Source of the DNA: Amycolatopsis sp. CA-128772 | GTDB lineage: Bacteria; Actinomycetota; Actinomycetes; Mycobacteriales; Pseudonocardiaceae | Assembly: GCF_002904295.1 (NCBI RefSeq) | Contig: NZ_PPHG01000086.1 | Coordinates: 1 to 64,000, forward strand | DNA length: 64,000 nucleotides | Reading direction: 5' to 3' | In this document: piece after piece, positions 50,425-58,918 of the stretch | How positions within the stretch are numbered: position 1 is the first letter of the stretch | How the letters are laid out: every line of letters starts with the position of its first letter | Position numbers and translations under genes: made by a program | The notes under the pieces: generated by a model | Database searches by the model: none | What the model was told of the DNA's origin: nothing | Seen by the model: the letters and a program-made list of their open reading frames with translations, nothing else

Positions 50425-51423
50425 ATGCGCCTGGTGGCGAGGTGGTGCATGGTGCTGGTGGCCGTGGCGGGCACGCTGCCCGGCACGCCGGCCGCGGCGG
50501 CGGTGCCGGACGCGCGGGCGGACGACGGGTCGCACGTCGTCGCCGAGACCACTGTGGACGGTGACGGGCGGGTGCTCGACCTGACCGTGCGCTCGACCGG
50601 CGTCGGGGCGTACGCGATGGTCCGGCTGATCCTGCCGCGGGCCTGGGCGGCCGAGCCGGACCGGACGTGGCCGGCGGTCTACCTGCTCGCCGGCGAAACC
50701 CGGCTGCAGGACTACCGGGGCTGGAGCGCGAACACCGACGTCCGGCGGCTGGCCGACGACGCCGGGGTCCTGGTCGTGATGCCCGGCTCGGGGCCGGCGG
50801 GGTTCTTCAGCGACTGGTGGAACTACGGCAAGGACGTCGCGCTCAACCAGTGGGAGACGTTCACCGCCGTCGAACTGCCGCAGCTGGTCGACCGCGGCTA
50901 CCGCGGGAACGGGCGGCGCGCCGCGGCCGGCCTGTCCCTCGGCGGCTACGGCGCGATCGAGCTCGCCGCGCGGCGCCCGGGCGTGTTCCGCTACGCGGCG
51001 TCCTTCAGCGGCAACGTCAACCCGACGGGGCCGGCCGGCGAGCTGCTGACCGGCGCGATCGTGACGTCGGCCCGCCTCGACCCCGAGGCCCTGTGGGGCG
51101 ACCGGCGGCGCGAGGCGGCCCGCTGGGCGGCGCACGACCCGCTGGTGAACGCGGACCGCCTGCGCGGCACCGAGCTGTACCTCTCGGCGGGCAACGGGCT
51201 GCCGGGACCGCTCGACGCGAAGCTCCCGATCGACGTGCTCCCCGGCGCGATGCTCCTGGAGTTCCTGTGCGGCGCCCAGACGACGGCGATGGCCGGCCGC
51301 CTGCGCGACCTCGGCGTGCCGGCGACGGTGGACCTGTACGGGCCGGGCACCCACCAGTGGGCGTACTGGCAGGAGCAGCTGCACAAGACGTGGTCCCGGA
51401 TGCTGGCGGTGGTGGCGTCGTGA
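50425..51423 (+). CDS. Secreted antigen-85-like acyltransferase/esterase
   Basis: This 332-residue precursor has a signal peptide (about 1-26, AAA-AVP). The alpha/beta hydrolase domain follows antigen 85: DWWNYGKDVALNQWETFTAVELPQLV matches the Ag85 segment before the nucleophile, GLSLGGYGAIELAARRPGVFRYAASFSGN carries the Ser, and GTHQWAYWQEQL matches the Ag85 GTHSWEYWGAQL with the catalytic His. Ag85 enzymes move mycolates between trehalose and the cell wall. It starts an operon with an SDR and a glycosyltransferase and faces the FAAL-PKS operon. Simple esterase activity is the alternative. Confidence 0.85.
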   Translation: MRLVARWCMVLVAVAGTLPGTPAAAAVPDARADDGSHVVAETTVDGDGRVLDLTVRSTGVGAYAMVRLILPRAWAAEPDRTWPAVYLLAGETRLQDYRGWSANTDVRRLADDAGVLVVMPGSGPAGFFSDWWNYGKDVALNQWETFTAVELPQLVDRGYRGNGRRAAAGLSLGGYGAIELAARRPGVFRYAASFSGNVNPTGPAGELLTGAIVTSARLDPEALWGDRRREAARWAAHDPLVNADRLRGTELYLSAGNGLPGPLDAKLPIDVLPGAMLLEFLCGAQTTAMAGRLRDLGVPATVDLYGPGTHQWAYWQEQLHKTWSRMLAVVAS

Positions 51424-52250
51424 AACCGTCCTATGTGGTCACCGGAGCGGCGGGCGGCATCGGCCGCGCCTGCGTGGCGGAGCTGGTCCGGCGGGGCGCG
51501 CACGTGTGGGCGAGCGTACGCACCGACGCGGACGAAGCGGATCTCGAGCGCGCGTACGGCGAAGCGGTCACGGTGCTGCGGATGGACCTGCGCGACGCGG
51601 AGTCGATCGAGGCGTGCGGGGAGCGGGTCGCGGCGGCGGGACCGTTGCGCGGCTTGGTGAACAACGCGGGCCTGGCCCGGCCGGGCCCCCTCGAGCACGT
51701 GCCGCTGGCGGCGTTCCGGGAGCAGCTGGAGGTGAACGTGACGGGCCAGCTGGCGGTGACCCGCGCGATGCTCCCGGCCCTGCGGCGCGCGGAGTCGGCC
51801 CGGGTGGTGACGCTCGGCTCGATCGGCGGCCGGATAGCGGGCCCGATGGTGGGCCCGTACCACACGGCGAAGTTCGCACTGGTCGGCTTGACGGACAGCC
51901 TGCGCGCGGAGCTGGCCCCCGAGGGCATCCACGTGGTCCTGGTCGAGCCGGGCGCGGTGACGACGGCGATCTGGCCCCGCGCCCGCGCGGCGGCGGAGGA
52001 GGTCCGCGCGGCCTTGTCCCCGGCAGCACTGGAGCGCTACGGCGACCAGCTGGCGGCCGCGGAGCGCAGCGCGGCGAGATCGGAGCGGACGGGAGTGCCA
52101 CCCCGCCGGGCGGCGGAGGCGGTGGTCCGGGCGTTGGTGGCCCGCCGGCCGGCGCCGCGGTACCTGGTGGGCACGGACGCCCGGGTCGCGGCGGTATTGG
52201 CGAGCCTGCCGTTCCGGTTGAGGTACCGCTTGACGGCGGCCAGAAGGTGA
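51420..52250 (+). CDS. Short-chain dehydrogenase/reductase in the antigen-85-like operon
   Basis: This 276-residue classical SDR has the cofactor motif TGAAGGIG (residues 8-15), NNAG (about 78), Ser in TLGSIGG and the catalytic Y-H-T-A-K. A basic C-terminal tail (PFRLRYRLTAARR) may touch membrane. It starts at a GTG that overlaps the acyltransferase stop as GTGA, and ends in another GTGA with the glycosyltransferase. In mycolate synthesis an SDR (CmrA) reduces the beta-keto product of Pks13; this enzyme is well placed to do the same, though it is not specially similar to CmrA by eye. Confidence 0.87.
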   Translation: MKPSYVVTGAAGGIGRACVAELVRRGAHVWASVRTDADEADLERAYGEAVTVLRMDLRDAESIEACGERVAAAGPLRGLVNNAGLARPGPLEHVPLAAFREQLEVNVTGQLAVTRAMLPALRRAESARVVTLGSIGGRIAGPMVGPYHTAKFALVGLTDSLRAELAPEGIHVVLVEPGAVTTAIWPRARAAAEEVRAALSPAALERYGDQLAAAERSAARSERTGVPPRRAAEAVVRALVARRPAPRYLVGTDARVAAVLASLPFRLRYRLTAARR

Positions 52251-53464
52251 GCCGCCTGGTCGTCATCGTCGCGCCCGGGTCGCGAGGGGACGTTCAACCC
52301 TGTGTCGCCCTCGGCGCCGGGCTGGCCGCCGGGGGTGAGCGGGTCCGGGTGCTTGCCGCGCCGGCCTTTCGCTCGCTTGTCGAGTCGCGTCACCTCGGCT
52401 TCTCGCCGCTCTCGGCCGATCCCGGTGCCCTTCTCGGCTCGGCTGCCGGGCAGGCGTGGACCTCGGGCCGGAACCGGCTCGCCTTCCTCTCCGGGCTTCG
52501 CGATGTGCTGCGGCCCGTCCTCGACCGGCTCCTCGCCGACGTCCACGCCGGGGCCCGCGGGGCCGATCTGGTGCTCGCGCCCTCGCTCGGCTTCCTCGGC
52601 GCGCACCTGGGCGCCCACCTCGGCGTCCCCGATGCCGAACTGCACTACCAGCCCAGCGTGTCGACGCGGGCCTTCGCACACCCCCTCCTCCCGCACGCCG
52701 CCCGGCTCGGCCCCTGGGGCCGCCAGCTCAGCTTCGCCGCCGTCGACACCCTCGCCTGGCAGGTCCTGCGCCCCGGAATCGACCGCTGGCGCGTCGGAAC
52801 GCTCGGCCTGCCCCCGGCCGGGCGACGCGGGCCGCGGCGGCGTTCGGCCGTGCTGTGCGCCTTCTCCGACGCCGTCGTGCCGCAGCCGCCCGACTGGCCC
52901 GGCCGCGTGCACGTCACCGGCTACTGGTTCCTCGACACCGCCGGCCCGCCTCCGGACCCGCGGCTGCGCGACTTCCTCGCCGCCGGGCCACCGCCGGTGT
53001 ACGTCGGCTTCGGCAGCCTGCAGCCCGCCGCCGCCGAACGCACCTTCGACGTCGTCCGGACGGCGTTGCGCCGGGCCGGCCTGCGCGGCGTCCTCGGCGC
53101 CGGGGTCGACGACGACGACGTGCTGGTCGCCGGGGACGTGCCGCACGAGTGGCTGTTCCCGCGCACCGCCGCCGTCGTCCACCACGGCGGCGCCGGCACC
53201 ACCGCGGCCGGGCTGCGGGCCGGGGTGCCCACCCTGGTCTGCCCGGTCTTCTCCGACCAGCCTTACTGGGGCGAACGGGTGTCGCGGCTGAGCGCGGGCC
53301 CGAAACCGCTGCCCCTGAACCAGCTCGACGCCGGCACGCTGACCGCCCGCCTGCGCGAGCTGACGGAGAACCCGCTGTTCCGGCGCGGCGCCCAGTACGT
53401 CGGCGCACGCCTGCGCGCCGAGGACGGCGTGGCCCGCGCGTGCTCGATCCTGCGGCCGGGTTAG
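52247..53464 (+). CDS. GT1-family glycosyltransferase
   Basis: This 405-residue enzyme has the GT-B fold of macrolide/sterol-type transferases: N-terminal IVAPGSRGDVQPCVALGAGLAAGG and the C-terminal donor site VYVGFGSL, VPHEWLFPRTAAVVHHGGAGTTAAGLRAGVPTLVCPVFSDQPYWGERV. These enzymes transfer a sugar from a nucleotide donor to lipids, sterols or polyketides inside the cell. It is the third gene of the translationally coupled operon and probably glycosylates the lipid made by the facing operon. It ends overlapping the convergent YdcF gene by four bases. Confidence 0.9.
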   Translation: MSRLVVIVAPGSRGDVQPCVALGAGLAAGGERVRVLAAPAFRSLVESRHLGFSPLSADPGALLGSAAGQAWTSGRNRLAFLSGLRDVLRPVLDRLLADVHAGARGADLVLAPSLGFLGAHLGAHLGVPDAELHYQPSVSTRAFAHPLLPHAARLGPWGRQLSFAAVDTLAWQVLRPGIDRWRVGTLGLPPAGRRGPRRRSAVLCAFSDAVVPQPPDWPGRVHVTGYWFLDTAGPPPDPRLRDFLAAGPPPVYVGFGSLQPAAAERTFDVVRTALRRAGLRGVLGAGVDDDDVLVAGDVPHEWLFPRTAAVVHHGGAGTTAAGLRAGVPTLVCPVFSDQPYWGERVSRLSAGPKPLPLNQLDAGTLTARLRELTENPLFRRGAQYVGARLRAEDGVARACSILRPG

Positions 53465-54450
53465 GCGAAGATCGTCAGCGCCAAACCCGTCCCGATGATC
53501 ACCACACACGCGGCGATCGTCGTCCGGCGGTAGTACAGGATCAGGGCCGCGAACTCGCGCAGCAGCGCGCTCGGCAGGAAGTACCGGGCCGTCGGTGAGC
53601 CCGTCGCGTGGAACGGCAGGCCCAGCCGGCGGCACTCCACCGCCGTCCGGAACACGTGGTAGTTGCTCGTCACCGCCACCACCCGGCGGGCGTCCGCGGG
53701 GAGCAGGGCGGCCGAGAAGCGGAGGTTCTCCTCGGTCGTCGCGGCCTGGTCCTCCCGCCGGATCCGGTCCGGGGGCACGCCGCGGTCGCGCAGGTAGGCG
53801 TCCATCGCTTCGGCTTCGCTGACCGTCTCACCGGGACCCCGCCCGCCGGAAACGACCAGCAGGGGCGGGGCCGCCTCCCGCCCGGCGAGGCGGATCGCGC
53901 GGTCGAGGCGCCCGGCGAGCAGCGGCGGCACGCGCTCGCCGGCCAGGCCGCAGCCGAGCACGATGATCGCGTCGAACCCGCTGCGGCGGCCGAGCCGGCC
54001 GTACACCACCGAGTAGATCAGCAGCGACAGGAACAGGAACCCGAAATAGCAGGCAAGCACGGCCGCGATGGCCACCAGCGCCGAGCCCCACCGGCCGAGC
54101 GGGACGAAGAACAACGCCTCCAGCCCGACGAGCCCGGCGCCCAGGCCGAGCGACAGCAGGTTCCCGGCGCTGCGCCCTTCCCGCCGCCACATCCGCACGC
54201 CGTTGACGACCAGGGCGACCGGCAGCCCGAGGGCGACGAGCACCGCCAGCACAGCGAGCACGCCGAGCAGCAGCGGCGTCAGCCATTCGAGGTGCAGGGC
54301 CGCGCGCAGCAGCCACAGCGCGGTCAGCAGCAGCGCCACCCCGAGCCAGACGGCGTTGCCGAGCCGCCGCGGTTCGCGCGCCAGCCGCACGGCGAACACG
54401 ACGAGGGCGATCCCGGCCGCGACCGGCAGCACCCCACCGGCGACGTTCAC
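53461..54450 (-). CDS. Membrane-anchored YdcF/DUF218 family protein
   Basis: This 329-residue protein has five hydrophobic helices in the first 160 residues, then a DUF218 domain: DAIIVLGCGLAGERVPPLLAGRLDRAI, LLVVSGGRGPGETVSEAEAMDAYL, EDQAATTEENLRFS and VVAVTSNYHVFRTA. The family includes E. coli SanA/ElyC, linked to envelope integrity and undecaprenyl-phosphate handling. A last helix at the C terminus (IAACVVIIGTGLALTIF) returns to the membrane. It is convergent with the glycosyltransferase gene. Confidence 0.87.
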   Translation of the reverse strand: MNVAGGVLPVAAGIALVVFAVRLAREPRRLGNAVWLGVALLLTALWLLRAALHLEWLTPLLLGVLAVLAVLVALGLPVALVVNGVRMWRREGRSAGNLLSLGLGAGLVGLEALFFVPLGRWGSALVAIAAVLACYFGFLFLSLLIYSVVYGRLGRRSGFDAIIVLGCGLAGERVPPLLAGRLDRAIRLAGREAAPPLLVVSGGRGPGETVSEAEAMDAYLRDRGVPPDRIRREDQAATTEENLRFSAALLPADARRVVAVTSNYHVFRTAVECRRLGLPFHATGSPTARYFLPSALLREFAALILYYRRTTIAACVVIIGTGLALTIFA

Positions 54451-54507
54451 CGCGGCCTCCCTGGTTTCCCCGTGTGCGGGTCCAACCTAGCCGGGCCGCC
54501 CTCTGGC

Positions 54508-54906
54508 ATGGTGAAGGGCGTGACCGATCGGCGACCGGCGTTCGTGCTGCACGAGCACTGGCGTCCCCGGCACCACTTCGACCTGCGCCTGGAGGAGGCG
54601 GGGGTGCTGCGCTCGTGGGCCGTCCCGCGCGGCCTCCCGCCGGACGCGGGCACGAACCGGCTGGCGGTCGCGGTGCCGGACCACGCGCTCGACCACCTCG
54701 CCTACGAGGACGAGACGAAGAAGATCGCCGACACGGGCTGGTGGGACGAACACGACCGGACGGAGAAGCGGATCCTGTTCACCCTCCACGGCCGGACGGG
54801 AGCGGTGCGGTACGCGCTCATCCGGACGGCGAGCGACTGGCTGCTGCACCGCACCCGCGACCAGCCGGGCGAGGAGGGCGGCCCGGGTCAGGCGGGCGAC
54901 ACCTGA
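54508..54906 (+). CDS. LigD-type 3'-phosphoesterase-domain protein
   Basis: This 132-residue protein is a single phosphoesterase domain like that of bacterial DNA ligase D: FVLHEHWRPRHHFDLRLEEAGVLRSWAVPRGLP holds the metal-binding His residues and the HFDLRLE motif, and KRILFTLHG with YALIRT follows. Stand-alone versions probably trim 3' phosphates or ribonucleotides in DNA end repair. The start is uncertain (ATG 54508, GTG 54511 or GTG 54520). No ligase or Ku gene lies nearby in the window. It overlaps the convergent DUF998 gene by 19 bases. Confidence 0.8.
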   Translation: MVKGVTDRRPAFVLHEHWRPRHHFDLRLEEAGVLRSWAVPRGLPPDAGTNRLAVAVPDHALDHLAYEDETKKIADTGWWDEHDRTEKRILFTLHGRTGAVRYALIRTASDWLLHRTRDQPGEEGGPGQAGDT

Positions 54907-55601
54907 GCGCGAGGCCGGAACCGGACCCCGGTCGGCATCGCCCGGTGCGCCCAGTACCCCAGCACGCCCAGCAACGCGATCTCCAGCACCATCATCAGCC
55001 GCTCGACCAGGCCGGTCGCCACCGTCGGCAGGTGGCCGCCCAGGACGACGTTCACCGCGAACGGGACGATGAACGGCAGGTAGAACGGGATCGCCGCCAG
55101 CGCCAGCCGCCGGGACCAGGTCGCGAACCGCCGCCAGCGCGGGTCGTCGCGGTGGCGGCGGCCCAGGGCCCAGCCGACCACCGGCAGGCTCAAGCACGTC
55201 ACCGCCGAGGCGTAGAGGTGGATCTTGCCCGTCGCCGTGACCGCGCCGCCCTGCGGGTCCTTCGCGAACACCGCCACCGCCAGCAGGCTGACGCACCACA
55301 GCACCTTCGCCGCCACCAGCGCCGGGTTCGCCAGCAGGCCACGGCGGCAGAGCGCCACCAGCAGTAAGGCCGACCCCGTGCTGGTGAGCAGCAGCGAGCC
55401 GTCCCACAACCCCCGGCCCGGGCTCAGCGCGTAGTCGCTGAGCATGGTGCTCACCGGGTCGAGCGGGGCCAGGCGCCGGTCGACGTGCAGCACGGTCAGG
55501 AGCACGACGGCGCCGGCGAAAGCGGCGAGGGCTCCCGGGACGAGCAGGCGGGCGCGCAGGCGGGGACGGACGGGTGCGGGACACAGCATGTGGAAAGACA
55601 C
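54888..55601 (-). CDS. DUF998 membrane protein
   Basis: This 237-residue protein has six hydrophobic helices in the DUF998 pattern. A conserved loop after the first helix reads PVSTMLSDYALSPGRGLWD, and KDPQGGAVTATGKIHLYAS precedes helix 4. Function is unknown. The start is set at GTG 55601; ATG 55589 is close and also possible, with GGAG 11 bases upstream. It lies about 100 bases from the NAD kinase gene end, on the same strand. Confidence 0.82.
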   Translation of the reverse strand: MSFHMLCPAPVRPRLRARLLVPGALAAFAGAVVLLTVLHVDRRLAPLDPVSTMLSDYALSPGRGLWDGSLLLTSTGSALLLVALCRRGLLANPALVAAKVLWCVSLLAVAVFAKDPQGGAVTATGKIHLYASAVTCLSLPVVGWALGRRHRDDPRWRRFATWSRRLALAAIPFYLPFIVPFAVNVVLGGHLPTVATGLVERLMMVLEIALLGVLGYWAHRAMPTGVRFRPRAQVSPA

Positions 55602-55698
55602 TCCGGGACGGTTCGGCTGGTTCAGGCGCAGCCGCGGACGCTACCCGTGACCTTTCCGTGACCATCGCCGACGCGCCCGCGCTGTGACGCAGGACACG

Positions 55699-56565
55699 TC
55701 AGTGGTCGCCGTCCTGGGGGATTTCCGCCGAGTCGGTCAGCCGCAGCTTGCGCCGCGCCCGCTGGTAGAACGTCGTCATGCCGAGCCGGACCACCCGGGC
55801 CGCGCTCGGCCGGCCACGCAGGTCGAGCCGGTCGCCGGCGGAGACGTACCCCTCGACCTGGCCGTCGACCTCCACCGCCAGCCGGCCGCTGGTCGGCAGC
55901 AGCTCCAGGGTGACCTCGTCGTGCACCGAAAGCACCACGCCCCGGCTGTACGCCGAATGCGGCGCCGCCGGCGTCACCAGCAGCGCCTCCACCGCCGGGC
56001 TGGTGATCGGGCCGCCCGCCGAGAAGCTGTACGCCGTCGAGCCGGTCGGGGTCGCCACCACCACCGCGTCGGCCGAGTAGCTCACGAACGGCTGGCCGCC
56101 GACCCGCACGGCGACCACCGCGCTGCCGTCACCGGGCACGCGCACCACCGCGATGTCGTTGAACGCCGTGATCTTCCGTCCCTGCAGCACGGCGTCCACG
56201 GCCAGCCGCGGCTCCACGGTGAACTCGTGGCCGTCGATGGCCGACAGTGCGCCGGGCAGGTCGGGGACGTCGACCTCGGCGAGGAAGCCGAGCTTGCCGA
56301 GGTTCACCCCGAGCACCGGCGCGCGCTGGCCGTCGGCCAGCCGCATGGCCCGCAGCATCGTGCCGTCGCCGCCCAGGCTGACCACCAGGTCGGCGCGGCG
56401 CCCGAGCTCCTCGGGCGTCACGCCGACCGCGGCGCAGTTCAGCCGGACGATCTCGTCGGCGATGCCGAGGACCTCGATGCCCCGGTTCCCGGCCCAGCCG
56501 AGCACGGCTTCGACGGCGGCCGCGGAGTCGCGGCGAGGGTGCAGCACGAGTCCCGCGGAGTGCAT
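55699..56565 (-). CDS. nadK: NAD kinase
   Basis: This 288-residue enzyme phosphorylates NAD to NADP. The signature motifs are clear: VVSLGGDGTMLRA (GGDG), LGVNLGKLGFLAEV, a conserved substrate loop FNDIAVVR with Asp in place of the more common Glu, and VVVATPTGSTAYSFSAGGPI. Length is typical. In most actinobacteria nadK is near recN and tlyA; here it stands after a monooxygenase gene instead, 33 bases downstream, so this may be a second NAD kinase or a rearranged context. Confidence 0.93.
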   Translation of the reverse strand: MHSAGLVLHPRRDSAAAVEAVLGWAGNRGIEVLGIADEIVRLNCAAVGVTPEELGRRADLVVSLGGDGTMLRAMRLADGQRAPVLGVNLGKLGFLAEVDVPDLPGALSAIDGHEFTVEPRLAVDAVLQGRKITAFNDIAVVRVPGDGSAVVAVRVGGQPFVSYSADAVVVATPTGSTAYSFSAGGPITSPAVEALLVTPAAPHSAYSRGVVLSVHDEVTLELLPTSGRLAVEVDGQVEGYVSAGDRLDLRGRPSAARVVRLGMTTFYQRARRKLRLTDSAEIPQDGDH

Positions 56566-56598
56566 GTCAGCGGCCCCGGGCGGGCGGAGTACCGAGCT

Positions 56599-58077
56599 TC
56601 ATGGGCCCAGTCTGCCCGCTCCCGCCCGTCCCCGCCGCGAGAACCGCAGCGCGCCGTCGTCGATCCGGCCGTGCCGGAGCTTGACGACGTCGTGCGCGTA
56701 GCTCATGCCCAGCTGCCACGGCGCCCGCGAACCGGCCTTCGGGAACTCGTCGATCGACCGCAGGACGTACCCGGCGTCGAAGTCCAGCAGCGGCCGCTCG
56801 GTGACCGCCGGGTCGTCGTTGACCGGGACGGCCTGGTCGTGACCGGTGCGGTCCAGGTGGCGCAGCAGCCGGACGACGTACTCGGCGACGAGGTCGGCCT
56901 TGAGCGTCCACGACGCGTTCGTGTAGCCGATGGTGAACGCGAAGTTCGGCACCCCGCTGAGCATCATCCCCTTGTACGCCATGGTTTCCGGCAGCTTGAC
57001 CGGGTTGCCGTCGACGACGAGCTCGATGCCGCCGAAGGCCAGCAGCCGCAGCCCGGTGGCCGTGACGACGACGTCCGCTTCGATTTCACCACCCGATTCC
57101 AGCCGGATGCCCCGCTCGGTGAAGGACGCGATCCGGTCGGTGACGATCGAGGCGTCACCGTGGCGGATCGAGCGGAACAGGTCGCCGTCCGGGACCAGGC
57201 ACAGACGCTGGTCCCAGGGCTGGTAGCGCGGCTTGAAGTGGGTGTCGACGGCGTACCCGGCCGGCAGCTGCTTCAGCGCCGCCTTGCGGATCAGCCGCTT
57301 CACCACGCCCGGGCGGCGCCGGCTGAGCTGGTAGATCAGCGTGCTCACGGCGACGTTCTTCCAGCGCGCGATCGGGTACGCCAGCTTCGGGCCGAGCAGC
57401 CCGCGCAGCCGGTTGGCCAGGGCGTCTTCCGACGGCAGCGAAAGGATGTACGTGGGGGAGCGCTGCAGCATGGTCACGTGCGCGGCGCGGTCGGTCATCG
57501 CCGGGACGAGCGTCACCGCCGTCGCGCCGCTGCCGATGACGACGACCTTCTTGCCGGTGTAGTCCAGGTCCTCGGGCCAGTGTTGCGGGTGCACGACGGT
57601 GCCGCCGAAGTCCTCGAGGCCGGGAAACTCCGGTGTGTGCCCGGCCGCGTAGTCGTAGTAGCCGCTGCAGAGGTACAGGAACTTCGCGGTCAGCCGGACG
57701 GGGGAGCCGTCGTGCACCGCCTCGACCGTCCACTGAGCGTCCTCTGTGGACCATTCGGCGCGGACCACCCGGTGCCCGAACCGGATGAACCGGTCGATCC
57801 CGGCGTCGGCCGCGGTGTCGCGGACGTACCGCAGGATCGACGGGCCGTCGGCGATGGCCTTGCTGTCGGTCCACGGCCGGAACCGGTAGCCGAGGGTCTG
57901 CATGTCCGAATCGGACCGCACGCCCGGGTAGCGGAACAGGTCCCACGTGCCGCCGATCGCTTCGCGGGCTTCGAGGATCGCGTAGGTCTTGCGCGGGAAC
58001 GCCGTCCGCAGGTGGTGGGCCGCGCCGACGCCGGACAAGCCGGCCCCGACGATCAGCACGTCGACGTGGTCGGTCAT
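56599..58077 (-). CDS. Flavin monooxygenase, Baeyer-Villiger/EthA type
   Basis: This 492-residue protein has two nucleotide folds: FAD-binding VLIVGAGLSGVGAAHHL and NADP-binding VVVIGSGATAVTLVPAM. Between them is the Baeyer-Villiger fingerprint F-G-G-T-V-V-H-P-Q-H-W-P. The overall sequence is like EthA, which oxidises ketones and activates ethionamide in mycobacteria. It is the last gene of a same-strand series with SDR, hydrolase and P450, one base after the SDR stop region, consistent with stepwise oxidation of a lipid or cyclic ketone. Confidence 0.92.
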   Translation of the reverse strand: MTDHVDVLIVGAGLSGVGAAHHLRTAFPRKTYAILEAREAIGGTWDLFRYPGVRSDSDMQTLGYRFRPWTDSKAIADGPSILRYVRDTAADAGIDRFIRFGHRVVRAEWSTEDAQWTVEAVHDGSPVRLTAKFLYLCSGYYDYAAGHTPEFPGLEDFGGTVVHPQHWPEDLDYTGKKVVVIGSGATAVTLVPAMTDRAAHVTMLQRSPTYILSLPSEDALANRLRGLLGPKLAYPIARWKNVAVSTLIYQLSRRRPGVVKRLIRKAALKQLPAGYAVDTHFKPRYQPWDQRLCLVPDGDLFRSIRHGDASIVTDRIASFTERGIRLESGGEIEADVVVTATGLRLLAFGGIELVVDGNPVKLPETMAYKGMMLSGVPNFAFTIGYTNASWTLKADLVAEYVVRLLRHLDRTGHDQAVPVNDDPAVTERPLLDFDAGYVLRSIDEFPKAGSRAPWQLGMSYAHDVVKLRHGRIDDGALRFSRRGRAGAGRLGP

Positions 58078-58078
58078 C

Positions 58079-58918
58079 TCAGGCGGCCTCCGTCCGCCGT
58101 CGCCGCATCACGCGGGTCAGCACGGCGTTGTAGTGGGTGGGGGTGATGCGGGCCAGCGCGTCGAACAGGTAGGCGTCCGGGCCGACGAGGATCCGGGCCT
58201 TCCCGCGGTCGACGCCGGCGTGGATGACGGCCGCCGCCTTGTCCGGCGACGTCATCGTCATGGCCTCGAACTGGGCGGCCAGCTGTTCGTGGGTGCGGCC
58301 GCGCCCTTCGGGGTCGCGGCGCACCCGGGCGTTGCGGGCGATGTTCGTCGTGATGCCGCCCGGGTGCACGGTCACCGCGCGGACGTCGGTGCCGCGCAGC
58401 TCCTGCCGCAGCGATTCGGTGAAGCCGCGGACGGCGAACTTCGCCGCGCAGTAGGCGCTCTGGTAGGGCATGCCGAGCAGGCCGAACACGCTGGAGGTGT
58501 TCACGATCGCGCCTTCGCCCTGCGCCACCAGGATCGGCAGGAAAGCGCGCGTCCCGTGCACCACGCCGTGGAAGTTGATGTCGTGCAGCCAGTCGTCGTC
58601 CTCGGGCACCGCGTCGAGCACGGTGGACGTCACCGCGACGCCGGCGTTGTTGAACACCGCGGCCAAGGGCGCCGGGAGCCAGTCGCGGACTTCGGCGGCG
58701 AACTTCAGCTGGTCCCCGGCGTCACGGACGTCGAGGACGCGGGTCAGCACGTGGCCGTGCAGGGCGGCCGCGGTGGCCTTGAGGCCGTCTTCGTCGACGT
58801 CGGCGACCGCGACCGGCGAGCCGAGCCGGGACAGCCGGGTGGCCAGCGCCCGGCCGATGCCGGAGGCGGCGCCGGTGATGACGACCGGGCGGCCGGCGAG
58901 GCTACGAGGCCGGGACAT
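58079..58918 (-). CDS. Short-chain dehydrogenase in the P450 operon
   Basis: This 279-residue SDR has TGAASGIG at residues 15-22, NNAG near 90, Ser in NTSSVFG and Y-C-A-A-K as the catalytic pair. The C-terminal half (RILVGPDAYLFDALARITP) is typical of mycobacterial-type SDRs that act on lipid alcohols. Its ATG at 58918 lies 17 bases inside the hydrolase gene, showing translational coupling. It would interconvert an alcohol and the ketone used by the downstream monooxygenase. Confidence 0.9.
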   Translation of the reverse strand: MSRPRSLAGRPVVITGAASGIGRALATRLSRLGSPVAVADVDEDGLKATAAALHGHVLTRVLDVRDAGDQLKFAAEVRDWLPAPLAAVFNNAGVAVTSTVLDAVPEDDDWLHDINFHGVVHGTRAFLPILVAQGEGAIVNTSSVFGLLGMPYQSAYCAAKFAVRGFTESLRQELRGTDVRAVTVHPGGITTNIARNARVRRDPEGRGRTHEQLAAQFEAMTMTSPDKAAAVIHAGVDRGKARILVGPDAYLFDALARITPTHYNAVLTRVMRRRRTEAA

